The position numbers were made by a program, and so were the translations under genes. A stretch of 64,000 nucleotides of DNA, taken from positions 7,073,155-7,137,154 of the forward strand of contig OZ022257.1 in assembly GCA_963978905.1 (NCBI GenBank). The letters are read 5' to 3'. Below, piece after piece: positions 61,099 through 64,000 of the stretch. Position 1 is the first letter of the stretch. Each line of letters opens with the position of its first letter. Below the pieces are notes generated by a model, which did no database searches, was not told the origin of the DNA, and was given only the letters and a program-made list of their open reading frames with translations. This DNA comes from Trichostrongylus colubriformis (Eukaryota > Nematoda > Chromadorea > Rhabditida > Trichostrongylidae).

Positions 61099-64000
61099 AT
61101 GGAAGCAGTAAAACCAAAGAAGCGAAGACCAAAGGAACGAACATCGGCTCCAGAAGCACCTCCGGTTTCTTCACGGCCAGCTGTGGTTATGGGAATGAGG
61201 TTGCCAGATGTTCCTCAGAATGCACCTTGTAGAACCACTACCCCTGAGCCAGAAGAAGTGTAGGTTGTACTTTTTCTTAAATTTTAACAGGTGAAAATGA
61301 AGTCTTTGTTTTACGTGTTAGGTTTAGTTTCTTTTTTTTAGTCGAGGTTGAAAATCAAGTGGTTCTAGTTTATGTTTGTGAAATATTCCAATGAGTAGCT
61401 GTATGGACTCAGCTGTGGTGACACTTCCTTGCATGGGTGTAAATTATGGAAAGCATGACTCACAGCACGACTCGCGGCAGCAACGTGTACTTGCAGCTCT
61501 GTGCTGGTCTTCGAACTAAAATCATCCATCGTGTTCTAGAACGGTGGGCAGTAGAATGGCATAGCGTGCCGAAATCGCTGTCATTCGGAAAGGATGTTCG
61601 AACGCGTTTGAAAGATGAAACGACTTTCCACATAACAGAACGAGTAATATTTAGTTGGCAGATCGAGTAATACTTAGTTGGCTAGTGCAGCCATCTTTCC
61701 AGTTGACCCTAAGTTGCTGTCTCTATTACGTGTTACGTGATCATCTTGTTGGTTCTTTTGCATGCTATTTATTTATTCATAGAGCTTACACAGGACGGCT
61801 CGGAAAGATGAATAATTGGCTGTGCCTTAGGATGGTAAGGAGCTTAGGAATTGGTGGAACGAGTTTCTCGCAAGAAGAAAGCTTCACACCGTACTCAAGT
61901 GGCTTACGCTCTTCAGAGCTGCTTCCCTTTGGGCGGAGCTGTTGTCACCTTCCCTATGCGCACAGCGCGCGAATATTCTGTTATCAAACTGATTGAAAAG
62001 AATAGTAACTTGTAGTGGATTCACAGCTTCATAAAGTTCATTCAACAACTTCATTCAGAGTTCTATCAGAAGACGAACAACCGTCACCGTCTACAGTAGT
62101 CAATAAAACAGTTGATGCTCCTCCTTCTGAAGAAGTTGTGTCGAATGGAATAGATGTCGAATCCGAGAAATGGTAAGTCTTCGAGTCTTTATACCTAAGT
62201 GTACTTTTGCCATCCGAATAGGCGTCATATTTCCATATTCTTGGAGACGCATTTAAAGTGGTTGTAGCACCGGCATGAAGGTTCGGTTCTTCTTTTACAA
62301 TATCGAGAAATTCATGCGGAAAAGTATGACCATACAGAAATAGGCGTTTCACAAGGAGTGAGCAGATTTTTTCGATTACCATTCAAGTCAAGGTTACTCC
62401 AGTCACGTTGGAAAATACAGTAGCGGTCAAAAATATATGCGGTTTGGGATTTTGACCATAACTTTGTTCGGTGTTTGCATATCTCGCTCAATTTTTTTTG
62501 TGTTCTGGAGGAAACTGTTACTCAATGAAATAAAGTCAGCCGAGTAGGATGCAGTGTGAAGGTTGAAAAATTATTTAACTGGAACCACTGGAAATGGTCA
62601 ACTCCGTGCCTCAGTGCTGTTAGGATTTGAAATAGCGTGCAACAAAGTCCCAGCCTCATTCCGTAATATTTTCTGCCCACCTGCCCGTTTCGATGAGTTA
62701 TAAGCTTTTTATGGCCAATTGAATTTTTGAAAAGGTTTGGTATTTTTAGAGTTTTTAGTTAAGTAAATTTTCCAATCTCAGCACTACACCCTACTTTGCT
62801 TCACTGAGTACCAGTTGCCTTCAAAAAACAAAAAAATTGAATAAGAAATGTAAATTCGACCAAAGTTATGGTTAGAATCCAAAACCGCATATATTTTTGA
62901 CCGCTACTGTATAACGAGGAATATATCCCTTTTCGAATCGTCCCTTGTTTGGTGAATCTTTGAAGTACGAGGTTTTCGATTCCTTTTAGTGCACCAATTG
63001 TGGAAGCTTCATCCTTGCCTGCACAAGTGGCTGTCTTTGATCCTGTTTGTTATCCATCGATTCCCCAATTATCTGAGAACACTATGAACTCTACATACAC
63101 AACAACCGTTGCTCCTCCGCCCCTTTATGAAGAGCTGTCGAAAGGAAATATTGAGAAAGTAAGGAAATCTTTTCATAATGCACTAACTATAAAGGCGACT
63201 ATGTTGAGATCCTAATGCCTTTCAGGGTGGCTCTCTGGCGGGACCACAAGTTGCCGATGCACCCCCTTTATATCCATCGTTAACGAAAACACATTATGAA
63301 AAAGACAGGCATGGATTACTCACCGAACAAAACTTGTTGGAATTCTACCACAATCCTCTTTACATGATGAGCGAAGAATTCACTGACAAGTTTGTCCAGG
63401 TGCAGATTCCTTCTTTTTTTGGTTTTGCATCATCTTTCTTTCACTGGAAGTGGTCGTAATGTGCAAAATTGCATGATGTGCCATTTCAGAACAACCTTAC
63501 ATCTTCTGGTCCACTTTTCCCGCTTCTCCAGCGGTTGAAAAAACTTTGTGACCAGATGTCGATAAGTGAAGTTAGCGAAAAGGAAAACACTGAAAGCCTT
63601 TCTAAATGTTTGCGCGATTGCTGGGTTATGCAACTGCAAACTTTTGAGAGCAAGGTGAGCTCCCAAGTTAATTGTGTGTCTTTATTGTTTTTCAGAAGTT
63701 ATGATTTGTTCTGTGTTGCATCAGTGCTGCATTTTGTAGGGTAAGTGCGGCGAGAACAAGGAAGCTTCTGGAGTAGGTCGATTCCACAAGTCAGTATTGT
63801 GTGCGGAGAAGGTTGAAGAGTTGAAAAATCTGCTCGCTGCCAACCGAACTCACCTTCTGGACGAGCGTATCTGTCAGGAATCACAATTTCGTGCAACTGC
63901 ACTACAGGTGAGTGCAGACATACTCAAGATCGTACTTACAGATAGAGTCTTGTTTAGGTTCAATGGGTCGTAATTTCCATAAATCGGCAATTTATGGAAG
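61099..64000 (+). CDS. Unrecognised proline-rich protein with PPLY motifs, 3' end outside window
   Basis: Exons join in phase: 61099-61257, 62027-62172, 62990-63158, 63226-63399, 63490-63654, 63740-63907, then 63958 to the edge; about 340 residues visible. The start MEAVKPKKRRPKER is basic, like a nuclear localisation signal. Residues ~20-200 are Pro/Ser/Thr-rich and probably disordered. Two PPLY motifs (APPPLYEEL, APPLYPSL) would suit WW-domain partners. After that the protein looks folded and helical: LTEQNLLEFYHNPLYMM, LFPLLQRLKKLCDQM, LRDCWVMQLQTF, EKVEELKNLLAANRTHLL. I do not recognise the family. The intron between exons 2 and 3 holds a MITE. The 770-bp first intron could hide another exon. 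Confidence 0.85.
62416..62912. mobile_element. Tc1/mariner-type MITE, family H, complete, in intron
   Basis: 497 bp with ends TACAGTAGCGGTCAAAAATA and the complement; the terminal repeat extends through TATGCGGTTT. No transposase frame. It shares the TACAGTAGCG start with family G but a different interior. The truncated relative at 43427-43842 shares interior blocks. Confidence 0.93.

Overview
The window is nuclear DNA of an animal, and everything points to a nematode. Six protein-coding genes can be assembled exon by exon with matching splice phases, and two more partly. Introns of 50-100 nt alternate with introns swollen by small transposons. A strongylid-type (clade V) parasitic nematode is my best guess; that is an inference from gene content and repeat style, with no search behind it. 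No long open frame is uninterrupted, so almost every real gene is visible only as short exons.

Left part (1-33 kb), all minus strand: a complete two-domain LECT2-type gene (lect-2, 136-13202); the 3' part of a castor-like C2H2 zinc-finger gene ending in a PLDLS co-repressor motif (18642-22951); and a complete Nudix CoA-diphosphatase-type gene (29363-32395). Between and inside them lie inverted-repeat elements of several families, two internally deleted mariners, a non-LTR retrotransposon fragment and degenerate tandem arrays.

Middle (33-48 kb): a 20-exon HOOK-family gene (the family of C. elegans zyg-12) on the minus strand, 36563-44339. After it comes a cluster of five hairpin or inverted-repeat elements in 1.25 kb (46.4-47.6 kb), one of them a 336-bp palindrome.

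Right part (48-64 kb): a trypsin-like serine protease (+, 48658-54109) whose introns hold at least eight repeats, including a ~1.04-kb element with ~150-bp terminal repeats and a nested element. Then follow LRRC57 (-, 55204-57683) and RNF170 (-, 58565-60811). Head-to-head with RNF170 is an unrecognised proline-rich gene (+, 61099 to beyond the window). RNF170 and its neighbour each carry a Tc1/mariner-type MITE in an intron.

The genes do not form a pathway: an extracellular guidance factor, a transcription factor, a CoA hydrolase, a dynein adaptor, a secreted protease, a myristoylated LRR protein and an ER ubiquitin ligase. No operon-like spacing (about 100 bp) was seen. The most unusual feature is the density and nesting of foldback elements, most of them in introns.
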